A stretch of DNA of 64,000 bases from Megachile rotundata. Lineage: Eukaryota > Arthropoda > Insecta > Hymenoptera > Megachilidae. Where the stretch lies: assembly GCF_050947335.1 (NCBI RefSeq), contig NW_027474086.1, forward strand, positions 26,795 through 90,794, written 5' to 3'. The notes beneath the pieces are model-generated. The model did not search any database. It had not been told where the DNA came from and saw nothing but the letters and a program-made list of their open reading frames with translations. Below are positions 1 through 14,700 of the stretch, piece by piece. The stretch's first letter is position 1; each line of letters starts with the position of its first letter. Both the position numbers and the translations under genes were made by a program.

Positions 1-166
1 CTATACTTATTACTCTCATTATTATCAACCTAACTCATATTATTAGTCATATTATGCTTATATGACCGAGAGATCCACAATTACTATACTCATTACTCTT
101 ATTATTATCAATCTAACTCATATTATTAGCCATATTATGCTTATATGATCGATAGAACGACAATTA

Positions 167-249
167 CTATACTTATTACTCTTATTATTATCAATCTAAC
201 TCATATTATTAGCCATATTATGCTTATATGATCGATAGGACGACAATTA
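167..249 (+). repeat. Representative consensus-like 83-bp monomer
   Basis: This copy is close to the majority sequence. It runs CTATAC, then a degenerate TTA-triplet stretch (positions 7-27), TCAATCTAACTCATATTATT (25-44), AGCCATATTATGC (45-57), a TATATGATCGATAG segment (about 59-72) and ends GACGACAATTA. Most copies have GAACGACAATTA at the end; the GGACG form here is a common alternative. Positions about 20-56 are nearly constant across the array, while positions 7-19 and 57-76 carry most of the diagnostic variants. GATC at position 64 is present in most copies, so a GATC-cutting enzyme should give an 83-bp ladder. Confidence 0.95.
202..222. repeat. Imperfect dyad in the conserved core of the monomer (example copy)
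   Basis: Monomer positions 36-56 read CATATTAT, a 5-base TAGCC loop, then ATATTATG. The two 8-base arms are inverted complements with 7 of 8 pairs (one central T-T mismatch). The element sits inside the least variable part of the monomer and recurs about every 83 bp through the array. Some monomer types change the loop (AGTC, AACC, GAAA) but mostly keep the arms. Short dyads are common in centromeric satellites that lack a CENP-B box; whether this one forms a cruciform or binds a protein is inference. Confidence 0.6.
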
Positions 250-3200
250 CTATACTCATTACTCTTATTATTATCAATCTAACTCATATTATTAGCCATA
301 TTATGCTTATATGATCGATAGGACGACAATTACTATACTTATTACTCTTATTATTATCAATCTAACTCATATTATTAGTCATATTATGCTTATATGATAA
401 GCAGAACGACAATTACTATACTTATTACACTCACTATTATCAATCTAACTCATATTATTAACCATATTATGCAGATATGATCGATAGAACGACAATTACT
501 ATACTCACTACTCTTATTATTATCAATCTAACTCATATTATTAGCCATATTATGCTTAAATGATCGATAGAACGACAATTACTATACTCATTACTCTTAT
601 TATTATCAATCTAACTCATATTATTAGCCATATTATGCTTATATGGTCGACAGAACGACAATTACTATTCTTCTTACACTCACTGTTATCAATCTAACTC
701 ATATTATTAACCATATTATGCAAATATGATCCATAGAACGACAATTACTATACTAACTATTCTTATTATTATCAATCTACCTCATATTATTAGCCATATT
801 ATGCTTATATGATCGATAGAACGACAATTACTATACTCACTACTCTTATTATTATCAATCTAACTCATATTATTAGCCATATTATGCTTAAATGATCGAT
901 AGAACGACAATTACTATACTAATTAGTCTTATTATTATCAATCTAACTCATACTATTAGCCATATTATACTTATGTGATCCAAAGAACGATAATTACTAT
1001 ACCTATTACGCTTATTATTATCAATCTAACTCATATTATTAGCCATATTATGCTTATGCGATAGATAGAACGACAATTACTATACTTATTACTCTCATTA
1101 TTATCAACCTAACTCATATTATTAGTCATATTATGCTTATATGATCAGCAGAACGACAATTACTATACTCATTACTCTTATTATTATCAATCTAATTCAT
1201 ATTATTAGCCAAATTTTGCTTATATGATCGACAGAACGACAATTACTATACTCACTACTCTTATTATTATCAATCTAACTCATATTATTAGCCATATTAT
1301 GCTTATATGATCGGTAGAACGATAATTACTATACCTATTACTCTTATTATTATCAATCTAACTCATATTATTAACCATATTTTGCAAATATGATCGATAG
1401 AACGACAATTACTATACTCATTACTCTTATTATTATCAATCTAACTCATATTATTAGCCATATTGTGCTTATATGACCGAGAGATCCACAATTACTATAC
1501 TCATTACTCTTATTATTATCAATCTAACTCATTTTATTAGCCATGTTATGCTTATATGATCGACAGAACGACAATTACTATACTTATTACTCTTATTATT
1601 ATCAATCTAACTCATATTATTAGCCATATTATGCTTATATGATCGGTAGAACGATAATTACTATACCTATTACTCTTATTATTATCAATCTAACTCATAT
1701 TATTAATCATATTATGCAGATATGATCGATAGAACGACAATTACTATACTCATTACTCTTATTATTATCAATCTAACTCATATTATTAGTCATATTATGC
1801 TTATATGACCGAGAGATCCACAATTACTATACTCATTACTCTTATTATTATCAATCTAACTCATATAATTAGCCATATTATGCTTATATGATCGATAGAA
1901 CGACAATTACTATACTTATTACTCCTATTATTATCAATCTAACTCATATTATTAGCCATATTATGCTTATATGATCGATAGGACGACAATTACTATACCC
2001 ACTACTCTTATTATTATCAATCTAACTCATATTATTAGCCATATTATGCTTATATGATCGATAGAACGACAATTACTATACTCATTACTCTTATTATTAT
2101 CAATCTAACTCATTTTATTAGCCATATTATGCTTATATGTTCGACAGAACGACAATTAATATACTTATTACTCTTATTATTATCAATCTAACTCATATTA
2201 TTAGCCATATTATGCAGATATGATCGATAGAACGACAATTACTATAATCACTACTCTTATTATTATCAATCTACCTCATATTATTAGCCATATTATGCTT
2301 ATATGATCGATAGAACGACAATTACTATACTCATTACTCTTATTATTATCAATCTAACTCATATTATTGGAAATATTGTGCTTATATGACCGAGAGATCC
2401 ACTATTACTATACTCATTGCTCTTATTATTATCAATCTAACTCATATTATTAGCCATATTATGCTTATATGATCGTTAGGACGACAATTACTATACTCAC
2501 TACTCTTATTATTATCAATCTAACTCATATTGTTAGCCATATTATGCTTATATGATCGATAGAACGACAATTACTATACTCATTACTCTTATTATTATCA
2601 ATCTAACTCATATTATTAGCCATATTATGCTTATATGATCGACAGAACGACAATTACTATACTTATTACTCTTATTATTATCAATCTAACTCATATTATT
2701 AGCCATATTATGCTTATATGATCGGTAGAACGATAATTACTATACCTATTACTCTTATTATTATTAATCTAACTCATATTCTTAACCATATTATGCAGAT
2801 ATGATCGATAGAACGACAATTACTATACTCATTACTCTTATTATTATCAATCTAATTCATATTATTAGCCATATTATTCTTATATGATCGACAGAACGAC
2901 AATTACTATTCTTCTTACACTCACTGTTATCAATCTAACTCATATTATTAACCATATTATGCAAATATGATCGATAGAACGACAATTACTATACTTATTA
3001 CTCTTATTATTATCAATCTAACTCATATTATTAGCCATATTATGCTTATATGATCGATAGGAGGACAATCACTATACTTATTATTCTTATTTTTATCAAC
3101 CTAACTCATATTATTAGCCATATTATGCTTAAATGATCGATAGAACGACAATTACTATACTAATTAGTCTTATTATTATCAATCTAACTCATACTATTAG

Positions 3201-3320
3201 CCATATTATACTTATGTGATCGAAAGAACGATAATTACTATACCTATGACGCTTATTATTATCAATCTAACTCATATTATTAGCCATATTATGCTTATGT
3301 GATCGATCGAACGGCAATTA

Positions 3321-6300
3321 CTATACTTATTACTCTCATTATTATCAACCTAACTCATATTATTAGTCATATTATGCTTATATGACCGAGAGATCCACAA
3401 TTACTATACCCATTACTCTTATTATTATCAATCTAACTCATATTATTAGCCATATTATGCTTATATGATCGATAGAACGACAATTACTATACTTATTACT
3501 CTTATTATTATCAATCTAACTCATATTATTAGCCATATTATGCTTATATGATCGATAGGACGACAATTACTATACTCATTACTCTTATTATTATCAATCT
3601 AACTCATATTATTAGCCATATTATGCTTATATGATCGATAGGACGACAATTACTATACTTATTACTCTTATTATTATCAATCTAACTCATATTATTAGTC
3701 ATATTATGCTTATATGATAAGCAGAACGACAATTACTATACTTATTACACTCACTATTATCAATCTAACTCATATTATTAACCATATTATGCAGATATGA
3801 TCGATAGAACGACAATTACTATACTCACTACTCTTATTATTATCAATCTAACTCATATTATTAGCCATATTATGCTTAAATGATCGATAGAACGACAATT
3901 ACTATACTCATTACTCTTATTATTATCAATCTAACTCATATTATTAGCCATATTATGCTTATATGGTCGACAGAACGACAATTACTATTCTTCTTACACT
4001 CACTGTTATCAATCTAACTCATATTATTAACCATATTATGCAAATATGATCCATAGAACGACAATTACTATACTAACTATTCTTATTATTATCAATCTAC
4101 CTCATATTATTAGCCATATTATGCTTATATGATCGATAGAACGACAATTACTATACTCACTACTCTTATTATTATCAATCTAACTCATATTATTAGCCAT
4201 ATTATGCTTATATGATCGATCGGAGGACAATAACTATACTCATTACTCTTATTATTATCAATCTAACTCATATTATTAGCCATATTATGCTTAAATGATC
4301 GATAGAACGACAATTACTATACTAATTAGTCTTATTATTATCAATCTAACTCATACTATTAGCCATATTATACTTATGTGATCCAAAGAACGATAATTAC
4401 TATACCTATTACGCTTATTATTATCAATCTAACTCATATTATTAGCCATATTATGCTTATGCGATAGATAGAACGACAATTACTATACTTATTACTCTCA
4501 TTATTATCAACCTAACTCATATTATTAGTCATATTATGCTTATATGATCAGCAGAACGACAATTACTATACTCATTACTCTTATTATTATCAATCTAATT
4601 CATATTATTAGCCAAATTTTGCTTATATGATCGACAGAACGACAATTACTATACTCACTACTCTTATTATTATCAATCTAACTCATATTATTAGCCATAT
4701 TATGCTTATATGATCGGTAGAACGATAATTACTATACCTATTACTCTTATTATTATCAATCTAACTCATATTATTAACCATATTTTGCAAATATGATCGA
4801 TAGAACGACAATTACTATACTCATTACTCTTATTATTATCAATCTAACTCATATTATTAGCCATATTGTGCTTATATGACCGAGAGATCCACAATTACTA
4901 TACTCATTACTCTTATTATTATCAATCTAACTCATTTTATTAGCCATGTTATGCTTATATGATCGACAGAACGACAATTACTATACTTATTACTCTTATT
5001 ATTATCAATCTAACTCATATTATTAGCCATATTATGCTTATATGATCGGTAGAACGATAATTACTATACCTATTACTCTTATTATTATCAATCTAACTCA
5101 TATTATTAATCATATTATGCAGATATGATCGATAGAACGACAATTACTATACTCATTACTCTTATTATTATCAATCTAACTCATATTATTAGTCATATTA
5201 TGCTTATATGACCGAGAGATCCACAATTACTATACTCATTACTCTTATTATTATCAATCTAACTCATATAATTAGCCATATTATGCTTATATGATCGATA
5301 GAACGACAATTACTATACTTATTACTCCTATTATTATCAATCTAACTCATATTATTAGCCATATTATGCTTATATGATCGATAGGACGACAATTACTATA
5401 CTCACTACTCTTATTATTATCAATCTAACTCATATTATTAGCCATATTATGCTTAAATGATCGATAGAACGACAATTACTATAATCACTACTCTTATTAT
5501 TATCAATCTACCTCATATTATTAGCCATATTATGCTTATATGATCGATAGAACGACAATTACTATACTCATTACTCTTATTATTATCAATCTAACTCATA
5601 TTATTAGAAATATTGTGCTTATATGACCGAGAGATCCACTATTACTATACTCATTGCTCTTATTATTATCAATCTAACTCATATTATTAGCCATATTATG
5701 CTTATATGATCGTTAGGACGACAATTACTATACTCACTACTCTTATTATTATCAATCTAACTCATATTGTTAGCCATATTATGCTTATATGATCGATAGA
5801 ACGACAATTACTATACTCATTACTCTTATTATTATCAATCTAACTCATATTATTAGCCATATTATGCTTATATGATCGACAGAACGACAATTACTATACT
5901 TATTACTCTTATTATTATCAATCTAACTCATATTATTAGTCATATTATGCTTATATGATAAGCAGAACGACAATTACTATACTTATTACACTCACTATTA
6001 TCAATCTAACTCATATTATTAACCATATTATGCAGATATGATCGATAGAACGACAATTACTATACTCACTACTCTTATTATTATCAATCTAACTCATATT
6101 ATTAGCCATATTATGCTTAAATGATCGATAGAACGACAATTACTATACTCATTACTCTTATTATTATCAATCTAACTCATATTATTAGAAATATTGTGCT
6201 TATATGACCGAGAGATCCACTATTACTATACTCATTGCTCTTATTATTATCAATCTAACTCATATTATTAGCCATATTATGCTTATATGATCGTTAGGAC

Positions 6301-7138
6301 GACAATTACTATACTCACTACTCTTATTATTATCAATCTAACTCATATTGTTAGCCATATTATGCTTATATGATCGATAGAACGACAATTACTATACTCA
6401 TTACTCTTATTATTATCAATCTAACTCATATTATTAGCCATATTATGCTTATATGATCGACAGAACGACAATTACTATACTTATTACTCTTATTATTATC
6501 AATCTAACTCATATTATTAGCCATATTATGCTTATATGATCGGTAGAACGATAATTACTATACCTATTACTCTTATTATTATTAATCTAACTCATATTCT
6601 TAACCATATTATGCAGATATGATCGATAGAACGACAATTACTATACTCATTACTCTTATTATTATCAATCTAATTCATATTATTAGCCATATTATTCTTA
6701 TATGATCGACAGAACGACAATTACTATTCTTCTTACACTCACTGTTATCAATCTAACTCATATTATTAACCATATTATGCAAATATGATCGATAGAACGA
6801 CAATTACTATACTTATTACTCTTATTATTATCAATCTAACTCATATTATTAGCCATATTATGCTTATATGATCGATAGGAGGACAATCACTATACTTATT
6901 ATTCTTATTTTTATCAACCTAACTCATATTATTAGCCATATTATGCTTAAATGATCGATAGAACGACAATTACTATACTAATTAGTCTTATTATTATCAA
7001 TCTAACTCATACTATTAGCCATATTATACTTATGTGATCGAAAGAACGATAATTACTATACCTATGACGCTTATTATTATCAATCTAACTCATATTATTA
7101 GCCATATTATGCTTATGTGATCGATCGAACGACAATTA
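3321..7138 (+). repeat. Domain A unit A2 (46 monomers, longest)
   Basis: Bounded by the same start monomer at 3321 and 7139, a spacing of 46 x 83 = 3,818 bp. Relative to A1 it has one additional monomer near 4.2 kb, an internal 7-monomer duplication (5,562 onward), and lacks two monomers found in A1 near 2.0-2.2 kb (the CCCACTACTC and GTTCGACAG types). The net change of +6 monomers matches the length difference exactly. All changes are whole-monomer steps, as expected from recombination in register. Confidence 0.88.
5562..6474 (+). repeat. Internal 7-monomer (581-bp) duplication within A2
   Basis: The monomer with ATTAGAAATATTGTGC occurs at about 5,605 and again exactly 581 bp (7 x 83) later at about 6,186. 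It is followed both times by the same three monomers (CATTGCTC with GTTAGGACG; CACTACTC with ATTGTTAGCC; CATTACTC with GATCGACAG). The second copy then diverges inside the next monomer (GTCAT at about 5,939 versus GCCAT at about 6,520). A1 and A5 carry this ATTAGAAAT or ATTGGAAAT segment only once. The structure is that of one unequal exchange within the HOR. Confidence 0.85.
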
Positions 7139-9794
7139 CTATACTTATTACTCTCATTATTATCAACCTAACTCATATTATTAGTCATATTATGCTTATA
7201 TGACCGAGAGATCCACAATTACTATACTCATTACTCTTATTATTATCAATCTAACTCATATTATTAGCCATATTATGCTTATATGATCGATAGAACGACA
7301 ATTACTATACTTATTACTCTTATTATTATCAATCTAACTCATATTATTAGCCATATTATGCTTATATGATCGATAGGACGACAATTACTATACTCATTAC
7401 TCTTATTATTATCAATCTAACTCATATTATTAGCCATATTATGCTTATATGATCGATAGGACGACAATTACTATACTTATTACTCTTATTATTATCAATC
7501 TAACTCATATTATTAGTCATATTATGCTTATATGATAAGCAGAACGACAATTACTATACTTATTACACTCACTATTATCAATCTAACTCATATTATTAAC
7601 CATATTATGCAGATATGATCGATAGAACGACAATTACTATACTCACTACTCTTATTATTATCAATCTAACTCATATTATTAGCCATATTATGCTTAAATG
7701 ATCGATAGAACGACAATTACTATACTCATTACTCTTATTATTATCAATCTAACTCATATTATTAGCCATATTATGCTTATATGGTCGACAGAACGACAAT
7801 TACTATTCTTCTTACACTCACTGTTATCAATCTAACTCATATTATTAACCATATTATGCAAATATGATCCATAGAACGACAATTACTATACTAACTATTC
7901 TTATTATTATCAATCTACCTCATATTATTAGCCATATTATGCTTATATGATCGATAGAACGACAATTACTATACTCACTACTCTTATTATTATCAATCTA
8001 ACTCATATTATTAGCCATATTATGCTTATATGATCGATCGGAGGACAATAACTATACTCATTACTCTTATTATTATCAATCTAACTCATATTATTAGCCA
8101 TATTATGCTTAAATGATCGATAGAACGACAATTACTATACTAATTAGTCTTATTATTATCAATCTAACTCATACTATTAGCCATATTATACTTATGTGAT
8201 CCAAAGAACGATAATTACTATACCTATTACGCTTATTATTATCAATCTAACTCATATTATTAGCCATATTATGCTTATGCGATAGATAGAACGACAATTA
8301 CTATACTTATTACTCTCATTATTATCAACCTAACTCATATTATTAGTCATATTATGCTTATATGATCAGCAGAACGACAATTACTATACTCATTACTCTT
8401 ATTATTATCAATCTAATTCATATTATTAACCATATTTTGCAAATATGATCGATAGAACGACAATTACTATACTCATTACTCTTATTATTATCAATCTAAC
8501 TCATATTATTAGCCATATTGTGCTTATATGACCGAGAGATCCACAATTACTATACTCATTACTCTTATTATTATCAATCTAACTCATTTTATTAGCCATG
8601 TTATGCTTATATGATCGACAGAACGACAATTACTATACTCATTACTCTTATTATTATCAATCTAACTCATATTATTAGCCATATTATGCTTATATGATCG
8701 GTAGAACGATAATTACTATACCTATTACTCTTATTATTATCAATCTAACTCATATTATTAATCATATTATGCAGATATGATCGATAGAACGACAATTACT
8801 ATACTCATTACTCTTATTATTATCAATCTAACTCATATTATTAGTCATATTATGCTTATATGACCGAGAGATCCACAATTACGTTACTCATTACTCTTAT
8901 TATTATCAATCTAACTCATATAATTAGCCATATTATGCTTATATGATCGATAGAACGACAATTACTATACTTATTACTCCTATTATTATCAATCTAACTC
9001 ATATTATTAGCCATATTATGCTTATATGATCGATAGGACGACAATTACTATACTCACTACTCTTATTATTATCAATCTAACTCATATTATTAGCCATATT
9101 ATGCAGATATGATCGATAGAACGACAATTACTATAATCACTACTCTTATTATTATCAATCTACCTCATATTATTAGCCATATTATGCTTATATGATCGAT
9201 AGAACGACAATTACTATACTCATTACTCTTATTATTATCAATCTAACTCATATTATTAGAAATATTGTGCTTATATGACCGAGAGATCCACTATTACTAT
9301 ACTCATTGCTCTTATTATTATCAATCTAACTCATATTATTAGCCATATTATGCTTATATGATCGTTAGGACGACAATTACTATATTCACTACTCTTATTA
9401 TTATCAATCTAACTCATATTGTTAGCCATATTATGCTTATATGATCGATAGAACGACAATTACTATACTCATTACTCTTATTATTATCAATCTAACTCAT
9501 ATTATTAGTCATATTATGCTTATATGATCGATAGGAGGACAATCACTATACTTATTATTCTTATTTTTATCAACCTAACTCATATTATTAGCCATATTAT
9601 GCTTAAATGATCGATAGAACGACAATTACTATACTAATTAGTCTTATTATTATCAATCTAACTCATACTATTAGCCATATTATACTTATGTGATCGAAAG
9701 AACGATAATTACTATACCTATGACGCTTATTATTATCAATCTAACTCATATTATTAGCCATATTATGCTTATGTGATCGATCGAACGACAATTA
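7139..9794 (+). repeat. Domain A unit A3 (32 monomers)
   Basis: Start monomers at 7139 and 9795 are 2,656 bp apart (32 x 83). Compared with A2 it lacks a stretch after the AATTCATATT monomer near 8.4 kb, where a chimeric monomer joins AATTCATATTATT to AACCATATTTTGCAAATATG, and another stretch near 9.5 kb, where a GTCAT monomer joins directly to the GGAGGACAATCAC monomer. It holds one odd double change at 8,883-8,884, where ACTATACTCA reads ACGTTACTCA. Confidence 0.88.
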
Positions 9795-11786
9795 CTATAC
9801 TTATTACTCTCATTATTATCAACCTAACTCATATTATTAGTCATATTATGCTTATATGACCGAGAGATCCACAATTACTATACTCATTACTCTTATTATT
9901 ATCAATCTAACTCATATTATTAGCCATATTATGCTTATATGATCGATAGAACGACAATTACTATACTTATTACTCTTATTATTATCAATCTAACTCATAT
10001 TATTAGCCATATTATGCTTATATGATCGATAGGACGACAATTACTATACTCATTACTCTTATTATTATCAATCTAACTCATATTATTAGCCATATTATGC
10101 TTATATGATCGATAGGACGACAATTACTATACTTATTACTCTTATTATTATCAATCTAACTCATATTATTAGTCATATTATGCTTATATGATAAGCAGAA
10201 CGACAATTACTATACTTATTACACTCACTATTATCAATCTAACTCATATTATTAACCATATTATGCAGATATGATCGATAGAACGACAATTACTATACTC
10301 ACTACTCTTATTATTATCAATCTAACTCATATTATTAGCCATATTATGCTTAAATGATCGATAGAACGACAATTACTATACTCATTACTCTTATTATTAT
10401 CAATCTAACTCATATTATTAGCCATATTATGCTTATATGGTCGACAGAACGACAATTACTATTCTTCTTACACTCACTGTTATCAATCTAACTCATATTA
10501 TTAACCATATTATGCAAATATGATCCATAGAACGACAATTACTATACTAACTATTCTTATTATTATCAATCTACCTCATATTATTAGCCATATTATGCTT
10601 ATATGATCGATAGAACGACAATTACTATACTCACTACTCTTATTATTATCAATCTAACTCATATTATTAGCCATATTATGCTTATATGATCGATCGGAGG
10701 ACAATAACTATACTCATTACTCTTATTATTATCAATCTAACTCATATTATTAGCCATATTATGCTTAAATGATCGATAGAACGACAATTACTATACTAAT
10801 TAGTCTTATTATTATCAATCTAACTCATACTATTAGCCATATTATACTTATGTGATCCAAAGAACGATAATTACTATACCTATTACGCTTATTATTATCA
10901 ATCTAACTCATATTATTAGCCATATTATGCTTATGCGATAGATAGAACGACAATTACTATACTTATTACTCTCATTATTATCAACCTAACTCATATTATT
11001 AGTCATATTATGCTTATATGATCAGCAGAACGACAATTACTATACTCATTACTCTTATTATTATCAATCTAATTCATATTATTAACCATATTTTGCAAAT
11101 ATGATCGATAGAACGACAATTACTATACTCATTACTCTTATTATTATCAATCTAACTCATATTATTAGCCATATTGTGCTTATATGACCGAGAGATCCAC
11201 AATTACTATACTCATTACTCTTATTATTATCAATCTAACTCATTTTATTAGCCATGTTATGCTTATATGATCGACAGAACGACAATTACTATACTCATTA
11301 CTCTTATTATTATCAATCTAATTCATATTATTAGCCATATTATTCTTATATGATCGACAGAACGACAATTACTATTCTTCTTACACTCACTGTTATCAAT
11401 CTAACTCATATTATTAACCATATTATGCAAATATGATCGATAGAACGACAATTACTATACTTATTACTCTTATTATTATCAATCTAACTCATATTATTAG
11501 CCATATTATGCTTATATGATCGATAGGAGGACAATCACTATACTTATTATTCTTATTTTTATCAACCTAACTCATATTATTAGCCATATTATGCTTAAAT
11601 GATCGATAGAACGACAATTACTATACTAATTAGTCTTATTATTATCAATCTAACTCATACTATTAGCCATATTATACTTATGTGATCGAAAGAACGATAA
11701 TTACTATACCTATGACGCTTATTATTATCAATCTAACTCATATTATTAGCCATATTATGCTTATGTGATCGATCGAACGACAATTA
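9795..11786 (+). repeat. Domain A unit A4 (24 monomers, shortest)
   Basis: Start monomers at 9795 and 11787 are 1,992 bp apart (24 x 83). It keeps the first 18 monomers of A3 (including the AATTCATATTATTAACC chimera near 11.08 kb) and then skips to the AATTCATATTATTAGCC-ATTATTCTTATATG monomer near 11.3 kb, so a further internal deletion on top of A3 explains it. The 24 monomers can be told apart by diagnostic changes: for example number 9 has CTATTCTTCTTACACTC, number 13 CTAATTAGTC with CATACTATT, number 22 the TATTTTTATCAACC change, and number 24 CCTATGACGC. Confidence 0.88.
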
Positions 11787-14700
11787 CTATACTTATTACT
11801 CTCATTATTATCAACCTAACTCATATTATTAGTCATATTATGCTTATATGACCGAGAGATCCACAATTACTATACTCATTACTCTTATTATTATCAATCT
11901 AACTCATATTATTAGCCATATTATGCTTATATGATCGATAGAACGACAATTACTATACTTATTACTCTTATTATTATCAATCTAACTCATATTATTAGCC
12001 ATATTATGCTTATATGATCGATAGGACGACAATTACTATACTCATTACTCTTATTATTATCAATCTAACTCATATTATTAGCCATATTATGCTTATATGA
12101 TCGATAGGACGACAATTACTATACTTATTACTCTTATTATTATCAATCTAACTCATATTATTAGTCATATTATGCTTATATGATAAGCAGAACGACAATT
12201 ACTATACTTATTACACTCACTATTATCAATCTAACTCATATTATTAACCATATTATGCAGATATGATCGATAGAACGACAATTACTATACTCACTACTCT
12301 TATTATTATCAATCTAACTCATATTATTAGCCATATTATGCTTAAATGATCGATAGAACTATATATATCTACCATCTATCATATCTATTATCCAATCTAA
12401 CTCATATCATTAGCCATATTATGCTTATATGGTCGACAGAACGACAATTACTATTCTTCTTACACTCACTGTTATCAATCTAACTCATATTATTAACCAT
12501 ATTATGCAAATATGATCCATAGAACGACAATTACTATACTAACTATTCTTATTATTATCAATCTACCTCATATTATTAGCCATATTATGCTTATATGATC
12601 GATAGAACGACAATTACTATACTCACTACTCTTATTATTATCAATCTAACTCATATTATTAGCCATATTATGCTTAAATGATCGATAGAACGACAATTAC
12701 TATACTAATTAGTCTTATTATTATCAATCTAACTCATACTATTAGCCATATTATACTTATGTGATCCAAAGAACGATAATTACTATACCTATTACGCTTA
12801 TTATTATCAATCTAACTCATATTATTAGCCATATTATGCTTATGCGATAGATAGAACGACAATTACTATACTTATTACTCTCATTATTATCAACCTAACT
12901 CATATTATTAGTCATATTATGCTTATATGATCAGCAGAACGACAATTACTATACTCATTACTCTTATTATTATCAATCTAATTCATATTATTAGCCAAAT
13001 TTTGCTTATATGATCGACAGAACGACAATTACTATACTCACTACTCTTATTATTATCAATCTAACTCATATTATTAGCCATATTATGCTTATATGATCGG
13101 TAGAACGATAATTACTATACCTATTACTCTTATTATTATCAATCTAACTCATATTATTAACCATATTTTGCAAATATGATCGATAGAACGACAATTACTA
13201 TACTCATTACTCTTATTATTATCAATCTAACTCATATTATTAGCCATATTGTGCTTATATGACCGAGAGATCCACAATTACTATACTCATTACTCTTATT
13301 ATTATCAATCTAACTCATTTTATTAGCCATGTTATGCTTATATGATCGACAGAACGACAATTACTATACTTATTACTCTTATTATTATCAATCTAACTCA
13401 TATTATTAGCCATATTATGCTTATATGATCGGTAGAACGATAATTACTATACCTATTACTCTTATTATTATCAATCTAACTCATATTATTAATCATATTA
13501 TGCAGATATGATCGATAGAACGACAATTACTATACTCATTACTCTTATTATTATCAATCTAACTCATATTATTAGTCATATTATGCTTATATGACCGAGA
13601 GATCCACAATTACTATACTCATTACTCTTATTATTATCAATCTAACTCATATAATTAGCCATATTATGCTTATATGATCGATAGAACGACAATTACTATA
13701 CTTATTACTCCTATTATTATCAATCTAACTCATATTATTAGCCATATTATGCTTATATGATCGATAGGACGACAATTACTATACCCACTACTCTTATTAT
13801 TATCAATCTAACTCATATTATTAGCCATATTATGCTTATATGATCGATAGAACGACAATTACTATACTCATTACTCTTATTATTATCAATCTAACTCATT
13901 TTATTAGCCATATTATGCTTATATGTTCGACAGAACGACAATTAATATACTTATTACTCTTATTATTATCAATCTAACTCATATTATTAGCCATATTATG
14001 CAGATATGATCGATAGAACGACAATTACTATAATCACTACTCTTATTATTATCAATCTACCTCATATTATTAGCCATATTATGCTTATATGATCGATAGA
14101 ACGACAATTACTATACTCATTACTCTTATTATTATCAATCTAACTCATATTATTAGAAATATTGTGCTTATATGACCGAGAGATCCACTATTACTATACT
14201 CATTGCTCTTATTATTATCAATCTAACTCATATTATTAGCCATATTATGCTTATATGATCGTTAGGACGACAATTACTATACTCACTACTCTTATTATTA
14301 TCAATCTAACTCATATTGTTAGCCATATTATGCTTATATGATCGATAGAACGACAATTACTATACTCATTACTCTTATTATTATCAATCTAACTCATATT
14401 ATTAGCCATATTATGCTTATATGATCGACAGAACGACAATTACTATACTTATTACTCTTATTATTATCAATCTAACTCATATTATTAGCCATATTATGCT
14501 TATATGATCGGTAGAACGATAATTACTATACCTATTACTCTTATTATTATTAATCTAACTCATATTCTTAACCATATTATGCAGATATGATCGATAGAAC
14601 GACAATTACTATACTCATTACTCTTATTATTATCAATCTAATTCATATTATTAGCCATATTATTCTTATATGATCGACAGAACGACAATTACTATTCTTC

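Larger units (their letters stand above)
1..3320 (+). repeat. Domain A higher-order repeat unit A1 (40 monomers)
   Basis: The unit begins with the monomer that has CTCATTATTATCAACC, GTCAT and GACCGAGAGATCCAC, and ends with a monomer reading CTTATGTGATCGATCG. The same start recurs at 3321, exactly 40 x 83 bp later. The first 10 or so monomers match A2 almost base for base (for example ACTCATT at about 90 versus ACCCATT at about 3410). A2 has one extra monomer near 4.2 kb (GATCGATCGGAGGACAATAAC) that A1 lacks. A1 and A5 share the same length and monomer order. As the window starts exactly at an HOR boundary by my choice of phase, the array surely continues upstream. Confidence 0.9.

Noticed and set aside
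12355..12415. Transposon insertion at the aberrant patch
   Set aside because: Only 33 bases are replaced, with no net gain, no terminal inverted repeats and no target-site duplication.
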